Source: an uncultured Eubacteriales bacterium
GTDB taxonomy: Bacteria; Bacillota; Clostridia; Christensenellales; Aristaeellaceae
Reading direction: 5' to 3'
Length of the DNA: 12,867 nucleotides
Assembly (NCBI GenBank): GCA_900553905.1
Contig: USFL01000018.1
Location: 1 to 12,867, forward strand
A model generated the notes under the pieces. The model had not been told where the DNA came from, ran no database searches, and saw nothing but the letters and a program-made list of their open reading frames with translations. Position 1 is the first letter of the stretch, and each line of letters begins with the position of its first letter. This document shows positions 12,163-12,867 of this stretch, piece after piece. The position numbers and the translations under genes were made by a program.

Positions 12163-12513
12163 ATGGCATCCACTGTCGGCGAGCGATTAAAGGAAATAAG
12201 AACTGCGAAGGGCATAAGCCAGTACAAACTTTCCAAAATGTCCGGCATATCGCAATCGGCAATTAGCACGCTTGAATCATCAACGAAAAGCCCAACTACA
12301 GATACCGTAGAGCGGCTCGCGTCTGTGCTTGGGATAACCGTCGCCGAGCTGATGGGAGAAACGGTCGAAACCAGAAAGCCCACTGATGATGAAATCAAAT
12401 TCGCCCTCTTCGGCGGCGATCAGGAGATCACCGACGAGCAATTTGAAGAAGTAAAACGCTACGCACTCTATCTGAAGGAGCGTGGACGGAATGACGGTAG
12501 AAGCCCTCGCTGA
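12163..12513 (+). CDS. CI-like XRE repressor
   Basis: The 116-aa product starts at ATG 12163-12165, with GAGGTGA 5 nt upstream. The N-terminal helix-turn-helix is complete (LKEIRTAKGISQYKLSKMSG, then ISQSAISTLESSTKSPTTDT, LASVLGITVAELMG). The C-terminal part ITDEQFEEVKRYALYLKERG is the usual short dimerising tail. It lacks a LexA-type self-cleavage domain, as expected of repressors controlled by ImmA proteases. The stop overlaps the immA-like gene by 23 nt. Confidence 0.9.
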   Translation: MASTVGERLKEIRTAKGISQYKLSKMSGISQSAISTLESSTKSPTTDTVERLASVLGITVAELMGETVETRKPTDDEIKFALFGGDQEITDEQFEEVKRYALYLKERGRNDGRSPR

Positions 12514-12867
12514 TCAGGCCGCCGCGAAAGGCCACGAGCTGCTCTATGTGCCGTTGTCGGCCTTGCCTTCCTTCTCCATCGAAGACAGGGAAGGCGCCCA
12601 TATTTTTCTTTCGCGCTCCCTTTGCGGTGTGCAGGAAAAAGAAGCCCTCGCCCATGAGCTGGGCCACTGCGAATACGGCGGCTTCTACAACCGCTATTCT
12701 AGATATGATATCCGCGCAAAGGCTGAACGCCGCGCGGATAAATGGGCTTTTGCCAAGCTGGTGCCCTATGGTCAGCTCGTGCAGGCCGTCCGCCATGGCG
12801 TCACCGAGGTGTGGGATCTGGCAGAGCTTTTCGATGTGTCCTGTGAATTTATGCAAAGGGCCATAGC
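12491..12867 (+). CDS. immA: ImmA/IrrE-family metallopeptidase (3' end cut by window)
   Basis: 125 codons are visible from ATG 12491-12493; AAGGAG lies 10 nt upstream. The zinc-protease motif HELGH is at residues 55-59 (EALAHELGHCEYG), and AERRADKWA (78-86) supplies the third ligand Glu. In the ICEBs1 and phage paradigm this protease cleaves the XRE repressor encoded next to it and triggers induction. Here the genes overlap, as in that pairing. The frame continues past 12867. Confidence 0.92.
   Translation, partial: MTVEALADQAAAKGHELLYVPLSALPSFSIEDREGAHIFLSRSLCGVQEKEALAHELGHCEYGGFYNRYSRYDIRAKAERRADKWAFAKLVPYGQLVQAVRHGVTEVWDLAELFDVSCEFMQRAI

Overview
The window is the early (replication and recombination) arm plus the immunity region of a tailed temperate phage or prophage. 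Its host is probably a GC-rich Bacillota/Clostridia bacterium. The grounds are the gene set (initiator with a DnaD-type C-terminus, HNHc_6-type nuclease, RecT, MBL-fold protein, 'replication terminator'-like protein, ImmA), strong AGGAGG ribosome sites, frequent ATGA/GTGA stop-start overlaps, and GC-rich coding DNA. Nearly everything from 11390 down to 1 is one leftward (minus strand) gene train. No integrase, tRNA, IS element or CRISPR array is visible.

Right end, immunity region (10950-12867). A short XRE regulator and a Cro-like protein are read leftward. A membrane-anchored protein of unknown function, a CI-like XRE repressor and an ImmA-type protease (cut by the window edge) are read rightward. 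A near-consensus promoter lies between the two divergent sets. Three copies of the octamer TTTCGATA, 46 and 23 bp apart, lie in front of the repressor.

Early operon (10540 to 1617, leftward): HTH/excisionase-like protein, one-helix membrane protein, small 80-aa protein, Cys-motif protein, Rad50/SMC-like ATPase, RecT, MBL-fold protein, 'replication terminator'-like protein, unknown conserved phage protein, HNH nuclease, replication initiator, DnaB helicase. The ATPase, RecT and MBL protein look like a recombination cassette. The initiator and DnaB form the replisome-loading pair. The initiator gene carries two clusters of 12-bp repeats around an AT-rich imperfect palindrome, a lambda-O-like candidate for the phage origin.

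Left end (1617 to 1): a string of tiny Cys-rich proteins, two of which have an in-frame TGA, one exactly at a zinc-ligand position. Then come a late-gene regulator-like protein, a possible late promoter with a hairpin, and the first 13 codons of terminase small subunit.

Two rightward 'islands' sit inside the leftward operon and are the most unusual parts. (1) 10621-10990 is a self-contained unit with a consensus promoter, a folded leader of about 110 nt, a 43-aa basic protein and a terminator, next to what looks like a truncated reading frame. (2) 9726-9824 is a candidate small RNA of about 64 nt with promoter, hairpin and intrinsic terminator, antisense to the end of an early gene.
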